Positions 35,693-45,136 of a stretch of DNA of 55,185 nucleotides are shown here, piece after piece. The notes under the pieces were generated by a model, which saw nothing but the letters and a program-made list of their open reading frames with translations, did no database searches and had not been told where the DNA came from. Every line of letters starts with the position of its first letter. Positions within the stretch are counted from its first letter, which is position 1. Location of the stretch: positions 5,179 to 60,363 of the forward strand of contig JANXAM010000013.1 in assembly GCA_025062155.1 (NCBI GenBank), read 5' to 3'. A program made the position numbers and the translations under genes. The DNA comes from Gloeomargarita sp. SKYB120 (GTDB taxonomy: Bacteria > Cyanobacteriota > Cyanobacteriia > Gloeomargaritales > Gloeomargaritaceae).

Positions 35693-37287
35693 TGCCCCTG
35701 GTGCGCTGGCGTGCTTGGCTACCCTACGTAACGTTGTTGGCGCTGGTCTTGCCGTTACTGGTCTGGCGCGGGCCGGAGCAGAGTTTTTTGCCCTACGACG
35801 AGGGGTTGTACGTCTGGCGGGCGCGGGGGATGCTTGTATCGGGAGACTGGCTGGTGCCGCGCTCCTGGGATGCGGTGCATTACCACAAACCGCCGGGGTT
35901 TTACTGGGTGCTGGCAACGGTTTTTCAACTGGCGGGGCTGAGTGAATGGACGGCGCGGCTGCCATCTCTACTGGCCAGTGTGGTGACGACGTTGACGCTG
36001 TACGACCTGGGGAAACGGTTGGTGGCGCCGGCGGCAGCCTGGTGGGGGGCGTTGTTGCTCAATCTGCACTTCCTGTGGTTTTCCTACAGTCGGCAGGCGA
36101 CACCGGATGTGCTCACGGTGATGCTAGGGGTCGTCGGTGTGTGGGCATTGGTGCAGGCGGAAGAATCCCCCAAGCAGGCGAATCGCTGGCGACTGGGAGC
36201 GGGGGTGTGTCTGGGATTGGGATTGATCCTGCGCAGTGCGATGGGATTGATTCCCTTGTTCGCGCTGCTGCCTTACCTGTGGTTGGAACGGAAACGGCAC
36301 AGGCATTGGGGCAATCCTTGGCTGTGGGCCGGGGTGGGACTAGGCGCAGCGCCGATGCTCATCTGGCTGGCTCTGGTTACCGTCAAAGATGGCTGGCAAC
36401 CCCTACAGGCGTTAGTGGGATTCGTGGGACGGGCGGTGGTACGGACGCGCCAGGGGAACGGGCCGCTATATTACCTGTGGAATCTACCGGTGCAGGGGTT
36501 CCCGTGGCCGTTGCTAGCGCTGGTGGGGCTGCCGGCGATTCCCGCTGCTAGACGCAGTTTACTGGTGGGGTATCCGCTGGTGGGGTTGGTGGGCTTGAGC
36601 GCCATTTCCACACGGTTGCCCCACTACAGTCTGGCGTTGTTGCCCTGGCTGTCGCTGTGGGCGGGGCTGGGGCTGGTACGCACCGGTTGGATGTTTGCCG
36701 GCATTGCCAAACGTCGTTGGGTGGCGCAGACATGGGCCTATGGGCTGGGTGTGCTGGGTGGGACGCTGGTGCTGTTGACCACCGTGCTGTACCCCCGTTT
36801 GGTGGCGCAGGCGCCGGAGGAGGTCACACTCTACCGCTGGCCGGCGTTGGCGTTGGGGGTGAGCTGGGCGCTACTGCCGGTGTGCTGGTTGGTTCGGTAT
36901 CGCTGGCGCCAGGTGTGGCCGGGGGTGCGGGTGTGGTTCCTGTTGACAGTGGCGGGGCCGTGGTTGACGCTGGCGCTCTTGGGCGGCATGGGACTGGTGG
37001 GGAACTACCGCCCTGAGGTGAAGGCGTTCTTGCAACAGGAACCGGTAGCAACGGTCTTGGCTCAGGAGCGGGTTCATTTCGTACGGCAAGGGGAAGGGGA
37101 TGAGGCGCAAATTTTGCTGAGCATTTACACGCCCCATCTGGGCCGGTGGTATCCGGAAGCGGCGGCGCTCCCCCCGGGAGACTGGGCCTGGGTGCAACCG
37201 GGATTGACGCTGCAACCACGCCGGCGTTATCGGGTGGTGGCGGTGTACGAGGGCTGGCGACTGGTGCAGGCGCGGGCCAATAGATAG
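35692..37287 (+). CDS. ArnT/PMT-like membrane glycosyltransferase
   Basis: 531 residues with about 11-12 membrane helices. The first outside loop has FLPYDEGLYVWRARGMLVSGDWLVPR, the acidic motif that in ArnT and protein O-mannosyltransferases binds the metal and polyprenyl-phosphate sugar, and YHKPPGFYWVLA follows as in ArnT. The C-terminus is a soluble outside domain (about 430-531). It would move a sugar from a lipid carrier to lipid A or another outer acceptor. Lies between argC (1-bp overlap) and asnB (0-bp gap). Confidence 0.85.
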   Translation: MPLVRWRAWLPYVTLLALVLPLLVWRGPEQSFLPYDEGLYVWRARGMLVSGDWLVPRSWDAVHYHKPPGFYWVLATVFQLAGLSEWTARLPSLLASVVTTLTLYDLGKRLVAPAAAWWGALLLNLHFLWFSYSRQATPDVLTVMLGVVGVWALVQAEESPKQANRWRLGAGVCLGLGLILRSAMGLIPLFALLPYLWLERKRHRHWGNPWLWAGVGLGAAPMLIWLALVTVKDGWQPLQALVGFVGRAVVRTRQGNGPLYYLWNLPVQGFPWPLLALVGLPAIPAARRSLLVGYPLVGLVGLSAISTRLPHYSLALLPWLSLWAGLGLVRTGWMFAGIAKRRWVAQTWAYGLGVLGGTLVLLTTVLYPRLVAQAPEEVTLYRWPALALGVSWALLPVCWLVRYRWRQVWPGVRVWFLLTVAGPWLTLALLGGMGLVGNYRPEVKAFLQQEPVATVLAQERVHFVRQGEGDEAQILLSIYTPHLGRWYPEAAALPPGDWAWVQPGLTLQPRRRYRVVAVYEGWRLVQARANR

Positions 37288-39210
37288 ATGTGTGGCATTG
37301 CCGGGTTGTGGTTGCATAAACAAGCGGCGACTCTTGGGCTGGCTGTACGCCAGATGACCGCAACGCTCGCCCATCGTGGGCCGGACGGGGAGGGCGTGTG
37401 GGTGGATGAGACGGCGCAATTGGGCTTGGGACACCGACGTTTGGCCATCCTGGACTTGTCGCCACAGGGAGCGCAACCCATGCAGTCAGCGGCGGGCAAT
37501 GTGCTGGTTTTGAACGGGGAAATTTACAACTACCGGGAATTACGCCGGGAATTGACCGCCCAGGGCGACCGGTTCCAGAGCCAGACCGATACGGAAGTGT
37601 TGCTAGCAGGGCTGGAGCGGTGGGGGATCGAGACCTGTTTGCAAAAATGCCGGGGAATGTTCGCGTTTGCTTTTTGGCACGCCCAGGAACGCTGCCTGTA
37701 CCTGGCGCGGGACCGGATGGGAGAAAAACCGCTTTACTACGGGTGGACGGCAACGGGCTTTGTTTTTGCATCGGAATTAAAAGCGCTGCGGTGTAGTCCA
37801 GGTTGGCGAGGGGAACTGCACCGGCCAGCGCTGGATGTGTTTTTGCGCTATGGCTACATTCCCAGCCCCTACAGCATTTACCAGGACATTTACAAGTTGC
37901 CGCCGGGCACCTGGTTGCGCCTGGAGAACCCCCACCATCGCCCGGAACCCCAACCCTACTGGTCGCTGGTGAATGTAGTCGCTCCTAGCCAGGAACCCTG
38001 GCGTCTCTCACCGGCGGCTACCGTGCAGGTCTTGGATGAATTGCTCACGCAGGTGGTGGGGGAACAAATGGTGGCGGATGTACCGCTGGGGGCGTTTTTG
38101 TCGGGGGGGATTGACTCATCGCTAATTGTCGCCCTAATGCAAAAGCAGTCGCCCCAGCCGGTCAAAACCTTTACGATTGGGTTTACCGAAGTGGCCTACA
38201 ACGAAGCGCCCTGGGCCAAACGGGTGGCGCAGCACCTGGGTACGGACCACACCGAGTTAATCACCACGCCCGCGTTGGCGATGGCGGTCATTCCCAAACT
38301 GCCCCAGATTTATGACGAGCCGTTTGCCGACAATTCCCAAATCCCCACTTTTTTGGTCGCCGAACTGACGCGCCAATCCGTGACGGTGAGCTTGTCGGGC
38401 GATGGGGGCGATGAATTGTTTGGGGGTTACCGCCAGTATGTTTATGCGCGCCGGATTTGGCGGTCGCTGGGTTGGTTGCCCCCCAAGATACGCCAATCCT
38501 TGGCTCAGGCGTTGCAACGGCTGCCAGTGGAGCGGCTCAATCACCGCCTGCGCACCCCTTACTATTCCTTAGCGGACAATGTAGCTCGCCTGGTCGCCGC
38601 GCTGGGGGAATCCCATCCAACCAAGCTCTACCGGCACCTAATGGCCCGCTGGCTGGCATCGCCCTTGATCCCCACCACTGAACCCCTGCCCACCACGGTT
38701 TTTGAGCAACTGGCTGAACAGTTTCCTGCATCGTGGGGTGTGATTCCCCTGCTGATGCTGACCGATGCGCTCATGGAGTTGCCCGACGACATCTTGGTCA
38801 AGGTGGACCGGGCCACGATGGCGGTGGGGTTAGAATCCCGAGCGCCCTATCTCGACCCCCAGGTGGTGGCGCTGGCTGGGCGATTGCCGCTGCCCTACAA
38901 GGTGCGGGGGAACCAAACCAAGTGGATACTGCGCCAGGTGCTCTATCGTTACGTCCCGCCCCGACTGCTCGAGCGCCCGAAACAAGGGTTTGTCCTGCCG
39001 CTGGGGGAATGGCTACGCACGCCGCCGTTGCGGGATTGGGCCGAAGAGCTATTGCGTCCCCAGCGATTACACCAGCAGGGGTACTGGGATGTTCCCGCGA
39101 TTCAACAAAAGTGGCAGGAGCACCTAGCGGGAGTAGCCAATTGGCAAGCGCTGTTGTGGCCGGTGCTGATGGTGCAGGCGTGGCTCAGTTCGCCGGCGCA
39201 CCAAAGCTGA
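37288..39210 (+). CDS. asnB: Asparagine synthase (glutamine-hydrolysing)
   Basis: 640 residues. The N-terminal glutaminase begins MCGIAGLW with the nucleophilic Cys2, then AHRGPDGEG, HRRLAILD and VLNGEIYNY. The synthetase domain has the PP-motif SGGIDSSLIVALM, SGDGGDELFGGY and KVDRATMAVGLESRAPYLD. Makes asparagine from aspartate, ATP and glutamine. Near glycan genes such proteins may instead amidate surface sugars, which I cannot exclude. It begins immediately after the ArnT-like stop, and its end overlaps the convergent TolC-like gene by 26 bp. Confidence 0.92.
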   Translation: MCGIAGLWLHKQAATLGLAVRQMTATLAHRGPDGEGVWVDETAQLGLGHRRLAILDLSPQGAQPMQSAAGNVLVLNGEIYNYRELRRELTAQGDRFQSQTDTEVLLAGLERWGIETCLQKCRGMFAFAFWHAQERCLYLARDRMGEKPLYYGWTATGFVFASELKALRCSPGWRGELHRPALDVFLRYGYIPSPYSIYQDIYKLPPGTWLRLENPHHRPEPQPYWSLVNVVAPSQEPWRLSPAATVQVLDELLTQVVGEQMVADVPLGAFLSGGIDSSLIVALMQKQSPQPVKTFTIGFTEVAYNEAPWAKRVAQHLGTDHTELITTPALAMAVIPKLPQIYDEPFADNSQIPTFLVAELTRQSVTVSLSGDGGDELFGGYRQYVYARRIWRSLGWLPPKIRQSLAQALQRLPVERLNHRLRTPYYSLADNVARLVAALGESHPTKLYRHLMARWLASPLIPTTEPLPTTVFEQLAEQFPASWGVIPLLMLTDALMELPDDILVKVDRATMAVGLESRAPYLDPQVVALAGRLPLPYKVRGNQTKWILRQVLYRYVPPRLLERPKQGFVLPLGEWLRTPPLRDWAEELLRPQRLHQQGYWDVPAIQQKWQEHLAGVANWQALLWPVLMVQAWLSSPAHQS

Positions 39211-40768
39211 AGGGGGGGTCGCCCACAGCGCGTTTAAGAGCCGCCAAGGCCCGGTTGTAGCCCAGCACGGCGTTGACTAGGTTCCCCTGCGCCTGAGTCA
39301 GGGCATTTTCCTGGTTGATCACGTCGGTTTGCGTGCCCACCCCCGCCTGAAACCGCAACCGCGCCAGCCGCAGGCTTTCGTTGGCCTGTTCGAGCGCCAA
39401 AGCCGCGGTCTTGATATTGGCTTCGTTGGCCCGCAGGTCGCTCAAGGCCCGCTCGATTTGGAACCGCACTTGGTTACGCACGTTGGCATAGTTAATATCC
39501 GCCGCGGCAATGTTGGCTTCAGCCTGGCGCGCGCCAGCAAGTGCCGCTCCCCCGTCAAACAACGTCACACTGAACTGCAGACCCACAGCGTAACCCTGGC
39601 CGAAACCACCCCGGTCTAGATTGGCGGGACTCTCAAAAAACCGCAGGAAATCGGTTTGGGCGAACAGGGCGATGTTAGGGCGAATCCCGGACAGAGCCAG
39701 TTCCCGCTGCGCCTGCTGGAACCGTCGCTGGGATAGGGGGATGAACAATTCTGGTCGCTGCTGGAACCCCCGTAGGATACTCTCTTCTAAAGACAAGGTC
39801 CAGACCCCTGCTACTTCAATGGGGTCGGCGGCGGTCACGGTCACCTGGTCGCCTAGACTAAGAAGCTGCGCCAAATTCCGCTGGGCCACTGCTTGGTCCC
39901 GCTGGGCATTGGCCAGCTGTTGACGCGCGTTGGCTAACTGCACCTCGGCCTGCAACACGGCAAACTGGGTCCCTACGCCCGCCCGCAACTGGGCCTGGGC
40001 ATCCCGCAAGCTCACCTCCGCGTTGCGCACCGCTGACTGGGCAATTGCCACCTGGGCATCGGCGTTTTGCAGGTCGTAGTAGGCGTTGGTCACCGCCAGT
40101 TGCACCTCCTGGGCCACCCGCACCCCATTCAAAACCGCCTGGCGCAATTGTTCTTGGGCCTGTTGAATCCGTGCGCCCCGTTGTCCACCCGCGTAGATGC
40201 TGTAGGTCAAGCGCAACGTCCCATCCCAGGTGGTCGAAGGCCCATCACTCCGGCTTGGACGGAGCAACGTCCCCAGGGGGCCTACCGCCTGCGCCCGTAC
40301 CCGGTCTGAGATTTCCGCTTGGGCCGATTCACTGCGCTGGAAATTGGACTGAAACGTGAGGCTAGGAAATAACGCCGCCTGCGCCTGCCGCAATCCCGCT
40401 CGCGCCGCTTCAATCTGGGCACGGGCTGCCTGTAACTCGCGGTTGGTGCGGGCCGCCAGTTCCAACGCCTGTTGTAGGGTCAAGGCTTGGGTGGTTTTAA
40501 TTTCCACTTCTGCCGGTTGCGTGGGCGTCGCCAGGGGATTTTCATTCGGCAGTAAGGGCGCTAGCAAGGGGGGTAAATTGCGAAAATCTTGAGCGCCAGG
40601 AGAATTGGGCGGTACAGGGGTCACGGCAGGTAAATCGGGCAATCCTGGTACCTGACCAGGCCGTTGGGCTTCTCGGGTTGTCGGTTCTGCTCGCAATCCC
40701 ACACCAGCCACCCAAAAGCTCGCACTTAATAGACCACCGAGCCACCAGCGCACGGGTTTCCCAGGCAT
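39185..40768 (-). CDS. TolC-like outer-membrane efflux channel
   Basis: 527 residues from ATG 40768 (GTG 40780 possible). A signal peptide and a proline-rich linker (about 30-75) precede two similar coiled-coil halves typical of the OEP family: LQQALELAARTNRELQAARAQIEAARAGLRQAQAALFPSL cut across 85-125, and ADINYANVRNQVRFQIERALSDL near 430. Alanine/glutamine-rich helices line the periplasmic tunnel. It would pair with adaptor/ABC pumps such as the one at 25.3 kb. The proline-rich segment could span the peptidoglycan. Confidence 0.9.
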   Translation of the reverse strand: MPGKPVRWWLGGLLSASFWVAGVGLRAEPTTREAQRPGQVPGLPDLPAVTPVPPNSPGAQDFRNLPPLLAPLLPNENPLATPTQPAEVEIKTTQALTLQQALELAARTNRELQAARAQIEAARAGLRQAQAALFPSLTFQSNFQRSESAQAEISDRVRAQAVGPLGTLLRPSRSDGPSTTWDGTLRLTYSIYAGGQRGARIQQAQEQLRQAVLNGVRVAQEVQLAVTNAYYDLQNADAQVAIAQSAVRNAEVSLRDAQAQLRAGVGTQFAVLQAEVQLANARQQLANAQRDQAVAQRNLAQLLSLGDQVTVTAADPIEVAGVWTLSLEESILRGFQQRPELFIPLSQRRFQQAQRELALSGIRPNIALFAQTDFLRFFESPANLDRGGFGQGYAVGLQFSVTLFDGGAALAGARQAEANIAAADINYANVRNQVRFQIERALSDLRANEANIKTAALALEQANESLRLARLRFQAGVGTQTDVINQENALTQAQGNLVNAVLGYNRALAALKRAVGDPPFSFGAPAN

Positions 40769-40829
40769 TTTGCTTCTCACACCACCCGCCTTCCACCATA
40801 GCCCCTAGGTTCTGGACTTGACAATCCAG

Positions 40830-42344
40830 CTATAGGGGCCACCAGGTACCCCGGCGCATGCCTACCGGTAATTTGGTTGCCCAATTCGTGCGGGCCATCG
40901 CTAGTTGTTCCTCCGCCACCAGCGCCCCCTCCAGGTTTGCCCCACACAGGTTGGCATCCCGCAGGTTGGCATTGCGCAGGTAGGCTTCCGTCAAATCAGC
41001 GTTGCGCAGGTCCGCCCCTTGGAGATTAGCAAAGCTGAGATACGCCTTATGCATGTTAGCCCGTTGGAGGTTGGCCCCTTGGAGATTCGCTCGCCCCAAA
41101 TTCGCTTCTTCTAAAATGCACTCGCGCAAATTGGCGTTGGCTAAAATCGCCCCTGTCAAAATACAGCCCACCATGACCTGACCCTGCAGGTCGTACCCCC
41201 GCAAATCGTAGCCGGCAAAATCCTTTCTCCCCTGGCGCAGGGCCTGCTTAAACTGGGCGGGGCTAAGCCTTGTGCTTTCTGCCCCCCCCGTCTCGATGGG
41301 TGTGGCCCGAGCCTTGCGGGCGCGAATGGCCGCCGCTAGACGACTCAGATGGCTTTCTGGATCACTCAGTGGTTCCGGCAGGGCAGGAGAAGGCGGTGGA
41401 GTCGCAGCGGCGCGCCGCCCCTGAGCCAGAGTGTCGTAATAGGGTTCCAGGTCCAAAGCGCGCAGGACAGCGTTAGCGGTGGCGTAGCGTTGCTTAAGGG
41501 AAATGGCCAGCATCCGGTCCAGCACCTGGGCAAAGGCGTCGCTCACCCGCACGTGTTGCCGCCAGCGAATTTCCCCAGTTTGGGGGTCAGTTTCCAACTC
41601 CTTAGGGGATTTGCCCGTCAGGAGATATAGGCAGGTGCACCCTAACGCATAGATGTCACTGGCATAGACCGGACGCATAGACAGTTGCTCCGGGGGCGCG
41701 TAACCGGCGGTGCCAATGGCAAACTGGGTGAGTTCATTCTCCGCATCGGTGGGAATCTGTCCTACTTGCTTCACGGCGCCAAAATCAATCAAAATCAAGG
41801 CCCCATCGGCTTTGCGCCGGATAATGTTGGCCGGTTTGATGTCCCGGTGGATGACCCCCTGCTGGTGGATGTACTGCAAAACTGGAAGTATCTGCCGTAA
41901 AAACAACTTCACCGCCCCTTCCTCGTAGGGACCCTTTTCCCGCACCTCCGCCTGGAGCGTCTGCCCGTCAATAAATTCCTGCACCATGTAGAAGTAGGGC
42001 GCTTCGGTGAAGTAGTCCCGCAGGCTGGCCAACTGGGGGTGATTCCCCAAACGCCCCAAAATTTCCGCCTCCCGTTCAAACAGTTCTTTCGCCATCTGGT
42101 AGATAGGGTCGTTGGCGTTGTCCACGGGCGGGCGCAGTTGCTTGATCACGCAAAGCGGGCGTCCCGGTAGGTTTTCCTCCACCGCCAAAAACGTGGCCCC
42201 AAACCCGCCATAACCTAGGCATTTCTTCATCCGGTATCGGCGGCCCTGGTGTGTCAGGATAAGACTGGCCCCGCAGTTGCTACAGGTCAAGGCACCCTCG
42301 GGATTCTGGGGGCGAGTGCAGGTTGGGTTAAAACAGTAGCTCAC
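40830..42344 (-). CDS. Ser/Thr protein kinase with zinc ribbon and pentapeptide repeats (SpkB-like)
   Basis: 504 residues. N-terminal Cys4 zinc ribbon (CFNPTC..CSNCG); kinase domain about 38-290 with GYGGFGATF, the VIKQL lysine, HRDIKPANI and DFG; then a linker and about 13 A(N/D)LxxA pentapeptide repeats (about 385-470). This layout is that of SpkB of Synechocystis, a Hanks-type kinase linked to motility and stress. RYRMKKCLGYGGFGATFLAVEE is split by the glycine loop as usual. The pentapeptide coil probably binds the substrate. The spacer 42345-42489 on its 5' side holds no gene. Confidence 0.9.
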   Translation of the reverse strand: MSYCFNPTCTRPQNPEGALTCSNCGASLILTHQGRRYRMKKCLGYGGFGATFLAVEENLPGRPLCVIKQLRPPVDNANDPIYQMAKELFEREAEILGRLGNHPQLASLRDYFTEAPYFYMVQEFIDGQTLQAEVREKGPYEEGAVKLFLRQILPVLQYIHQQGVIHRDIKPANIIRRKADGALILIDFGAVKQVGQIPTDAENELTQFAIGTAGYAPPEQLSMRPVYASDIYALGCTCLYLLTGKSPKELETDPQTGEIRWRQHVRVSDAFAQVLDRMLAISLKQRYATANAVLRALDLEPYYDTLAQGRRAAATPPPSPALPEPLSDPESHLSRLAAAIRARKARATPIETGGAESTRLSPAQFKQALRQGRKDFAGYDLRGYDLQGQVMVGCILTGAILANANLRECILEEANLGRANLQGANLQRANMHKAYLSFANLQGADLRNADLTEAYLRNANLRDANLCGANLEGALVAEEQLAMARTNWATKLPVGMRRGTWWPL

Positions 42345-42489
42345 TGGGGATGCACAAGTTTCGCAACAGTCCTACTCCAGTTTAGTCCAACTCCCGGTCC
42401 CTGCATCTTGGGAAATTTGCCTAAGGCGGGAACTTTCGGAGGTGGTGTTAGGATCAATCAGCAATGACATGATGGAGGCAGCCAAACCC

Positions 42490-42996
42490 ATGGGACAACG
42501 ATGGCTACTTGGCCTGGTGGCGGGGTTTGTCGTTCTCTTGCCGCCCGGTATCCTGCGGGCACAGGGGTCGGGTTGGACGCTCTGGGGCGGGCCTAAGAAA
42601 GAACTGCGCTACAGCGCCGACTCGGGCCGGATTGGCGACTGGGACCGCTATTACCTGCAAGTGCCCCGCCAGCGGGTCGCCGTGGCTGAGTACTACATCA
42701 GCTATCCCGAGAACTTCCGAGGTGAATTTGACCCCAAGGCGGTGGAAGTGGTACGCAGCCGTACCCGGCAGAAATTCCGCATCGGGGAGGTGGTGTGGGA
42801 CCGGGAGAACCGGGAACTGCGGATTGCCCTTGCTGAGCCGGTGCCGGCGGATACCCCGATAGAAATCATCCTGTCGAATGTGCGCAATCCCCGCAATATT
42901 GGGATGTTTTTTTTCAACCTGCGGGTGCTCAGCCCAGGGGACATTCCCCTACCGCGACCGGTGGGCACCTGGGTGATCATGGTGAGTTCCAACTAG
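42490..42996 (+). CDS. DUF2808-family secreted protein
   Basis: 168 residues from the ATG at 42490, which follows GGAGG. ATGs at 42469 or 42472 would add about 6-7 residues. Signal peptide to about residue 25 (LLPPGILRAQG). The mature part has the DUF2808 pattern: YYLQVPRQRVAVAEYYISYPENFRGEFDPKAVEV, IGEVVWDRENRELRIALAEPVPADTPIEIIL cut by a loop, and NVRNPRN followed by a FFNLRV strand. The family is cyanobacterial and exported, with unknown role. It stands alone between a kinase and an aminotransferase gene. Confidence 0.78.
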   Translation: MGQRWLLGLVAGFVVLLPPGILRAQGSGWTLWGGPKKELRYSADSGRIGDWDRYYLQVPRQRVAVAEYYISYPENFRGEFDPKAVEVVRSRTRQKFRIGEVVWDRENRELRIALAEPVPADTPIEIILSNVRNPRNIGMFFFNLRVLSPGDIPLPRPVGTWVIMVSSN

Positions 42997-43051
42997 GGTA
43001 CCCGCGGCGATAGGCTAAAATAAGCAGTATTTGGCCTTGGTGTCGTTGCTC

Positions 43052-44323
43052 ATGCTCAACCCGCGACTGAGTGACTTTGGCGCCACCATGACCCGGCTGA
43101 CGGGAGTGCGGGCTATTATGAAAGACATTGTCGAAACGCTCCAGGCGCGGGCGGGCGAGGATTTAATCAACCTCAGCGCGGGCAACCCCGTCATCTTGCC
43201 AGAGGTGGAACAGTTGTGGCGGGATTGCACCCAAGCCCTGCTGGCGAGTGACGATTACGGCGAGGTGGTCTGTCGCTACGGCGCTAGCCAGGGATACCAG
43301 CCCTTGCTTGAGGCGGTGGCGGCGGATTTTAACCAGCGCTACGGGCTGTCGCTGACTCCCCGCAACGTGCTGGTGACGCCAGGGAGCCAGTCGCTGTACT
43401 TTTTTGCGGCGAATGCCTTTGGGGGGGTGGGTCGAGAGATTGTCCTGCCCCTGAGTCCTGACTACACCGGTTATGGGGGAATTTGCCTGGTGCCGGAGTC
43501 CTTGCGGGCGGTGCGACCGACGCTGGAAGTGGACGAGCAAGCCCATGCGTTCAAATACCGGCCTGATTTCGACCAGCTGCATTTTGACGACCACACCGGC
43601 TGCGTGATTTTTTCCCGCCCCTGCAACCCGACGGGGAATGTGCTGTCGGAAACGGAGGTGCGGCAAATTGCGGCGTTAGCGGCCCGCTGGGATATTCCGG
43701 TGTTTATTGATTCGGCCTACGCCGCGCCCTATCCGGCCCTGAACTTTACCCCCATGACGCCCGTGTTTGCCCCTAACATTGTGCATTGCATCAGCCTGTC
43801 CAAGGCGGGGCTGCCGGGGGAACGGGTAGGGATCGCTCTCGGCGACGAGCACATCCTGCGGGTGCTGGAGGGATTTCTCACCAACGCCTGCATCCATGCC
43901 TCGCGGTACGGGCAAGCCCTGGCGGCCCAGGCGATTCGCTCTGGGAAACTGGCCCACCTATCGGAAACGGTGATCCGGCCCCACTACCAGCGCAAGTTCG
44001 ACGTCCTGGCGGCGGGGTTACGGGCGGGATTGCCCAACGACCTGCCCTGGTTTTTGCACCGGGGGGAAGGCGGAGTATTTGCTTGGCTCTGGCTGCGGGA
44101 CTTGCCCATCAGCGATTGGGAGCTGTACCAAGCCCTCAAGCAGGTCGGCGTGATTGTCGTCCCTGGTCACACCTTTTTCCCTGGTCTGCGTCAGGAATGG
44201 CCCCACACCCGCCAGTGCCTGCGCATCAGTCTCACCGCTACGATGACTGAAATCGAACGGGGGGTTGAACGGTTGACGCAGGTGGTGCGCCGCGTCTATC
44301 AGCGCTTGCCGGTCAAGGTCTAA
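43052..44323 (+). CDS. Valine-pyruvate aminotransferase-like PLP enzyme (AvtA family)
   Basis: 423 residues of fold-type I aminotransferase: NLSAGNPVILPEVEQLW, VTPGSQSLYFFAANAF, DYTGYGG, RPCNPTGNVLSETE and the PLP lysine in CISLSKAGLPGERVGI, ending with RISLT. AvtA of E. coli has the same N-terminal plan (LTGVRAIMKDI, GSQSLYFFAAN) and makes valine or alanine from the 2-oxo acids. The start is the ATG at 43052. An ATG 21 bp upstream is possible. A TAAAAT stretch near 43016 could be its -10. Its end overlaps the convergent L,D-transpeptidase gene by 11 bp. Confidence 0.87.
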   Translation: MLNPRLSDFGATMTRLTGVRAIMKDIVETLQARAGEDLINLSAGNPVILPEVEQLWRDCTQALLASDDYGEVVCRYGASQGYQPLLEAVAADFNQRYGLSLTPRNVLVTPGSQSLYFFAANAFGGVGREIVLPLSPDYTGYGGICLVPESLRAVRPTLEVDEQAHAFKYRPDFDQLHFDDHTGCVIFSRPCNPTGNVLSETEVRQIAALAARWDIPVFIDSAYAAPYPALNFTPMTPVFAPNIVHCISLSKAGLPGERVGIALGDEHILRVLEGFLTNACIHASRYGQALAAQAIRSGKLAHLSETVIRPHYQRKFDVLAAGLRAGLPNDLPWFLHRGEGGVFAWLWLRDLPISDWELYQALKQVGVIVVPGHTFFPGLRQEWPHTRQCLRISLTATMTEIERGVERLTQVVRRVYQRLPVKV

Positions 44324-44780
44324 CCCGCACAGGCGTGCCAATTTGCACCCACTCAAACAGCTCAGCGATGTGGTGGGGATGCATCCGTACACAGCCGTGG
44401 CTGACGGCTCGGCCAATCGTTTCCGGGTAAGGAGTGCCGTGGAACCCAATCGCGTCCACGCCGTCGCTCCAAAACCCAATCCAGTGACGTCCGAGGGGGT
44501 TGCGGGGATGGCGGGCCGGGAGTTGCCGGTTATCGGTAAAACTTTGCCAGACCGGGTCTTTCACCTTCGTTTCCACCACAAAGTCTCCCTGAGGTGTCTC
44601 CCAACCGGGCTTGCCCACCGCCACGGGATAGCGACGCACCAGGCGATTCCCCCGCCAAACGTAGAGTTGCCGTTGATGCAGCACCAGCTCCAACCGCAGG
44701 GGTTCCGCCGCTACGACCCAGCCATGACTCCCCATCCAACCAGCCAGAACCAGCACCCCGATCCGTCGCCGCCAGCCCAT
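44313..44780 (-). CDS. L,D-transpeptidase (YkuD domain)
   Basis: 155 residues: signal peptide (1-25, ending VVAA), then a minimal YkuD domain with H114 in IGFHGTPYPE and the catalytic SHGCVRM (C130). These enzymes cross-link peptidoglycan stems 3-to-3 or attach proteins to them in the periplasm. It is a short, single-domain form without LysM or PG-binding modules. Divergent from the small coiled-coil protein gene across 35 bp. Confidence 0.93.
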   Translation of the reverse strand: MGWRRRIGVLVLAGWMGSHGWVVAAEPLRLELVLHQRQLYVWRGNRLVRRYPVAVGKPGWETPQGDFVVETKVKDPVWQSFTDNRQLPARHPRNPLGRHWIGFWSDGVDAIGFHGTPYPETIGRAVSHGCVRMHPHHIAELFEWVQIGTPVRVRP

Positions 44781-44815
44781 CTGTCACAATAGGAACCGTA
44801 CCCTCATCCCCGATT

Positions 44816-45136
44816 ATGGAACAGGACAATTTGTTGCGGCAATTGCTGCTGCTGGGCATCGGCGCCACATCGCTGGTGGTGGACAAGGTGCGGGAAGTGA
44901 GCGACGAATGGGTGCAAACCGGGCGGCTGCGTCCCGACCAGGCTACGGCCTTGCTCAATGAGCTAGTAGGGCGGCTGACCCAGGGCGCCGACTGGGAAAC
45001 GCGCCTGCGTCGCCAGATGCAGGACGTGCTCCGGGAATTGGGCCTGGCCAGCCAGCGTGAAGTGGACGAGCTGCGAGGACGGATTGACCGCCTGGAACGG
45101 CAAGTTCGGGATTTGGAAAACCGGCTGTGGCACTAG
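44816..45136 (+). CDS. Phasin-like small coiled-coil protein
   Basis: 106 residues, nearly all helix: LLRQLLLLGIGATSLVVDKVREVSDEWVQ, RPDQATALLNELVGRL, then a C-terminal heptad coil (LASQREVDELRGRIDRLERQVRDLENRL). This resembles the short phasin-superfamily/PhaI-like proteins of bacteria, which coat granules or act as regulators. No polyhydroxyalkanoate genes are near. The family call is by pattern only. Its TAG overlaps the convergent response-regulator stop in a CTAG tetranucleotide. Confidence 0.7.
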   Translation: MEQDNLLRQLLLLGIGATSLVVDKVREVSDEWVQTGRLRPDQATALLNELVGRLTQGADWETRLRRQMQDVLRELGLASQREVDELRGRIDRLERQVRDLENRLWH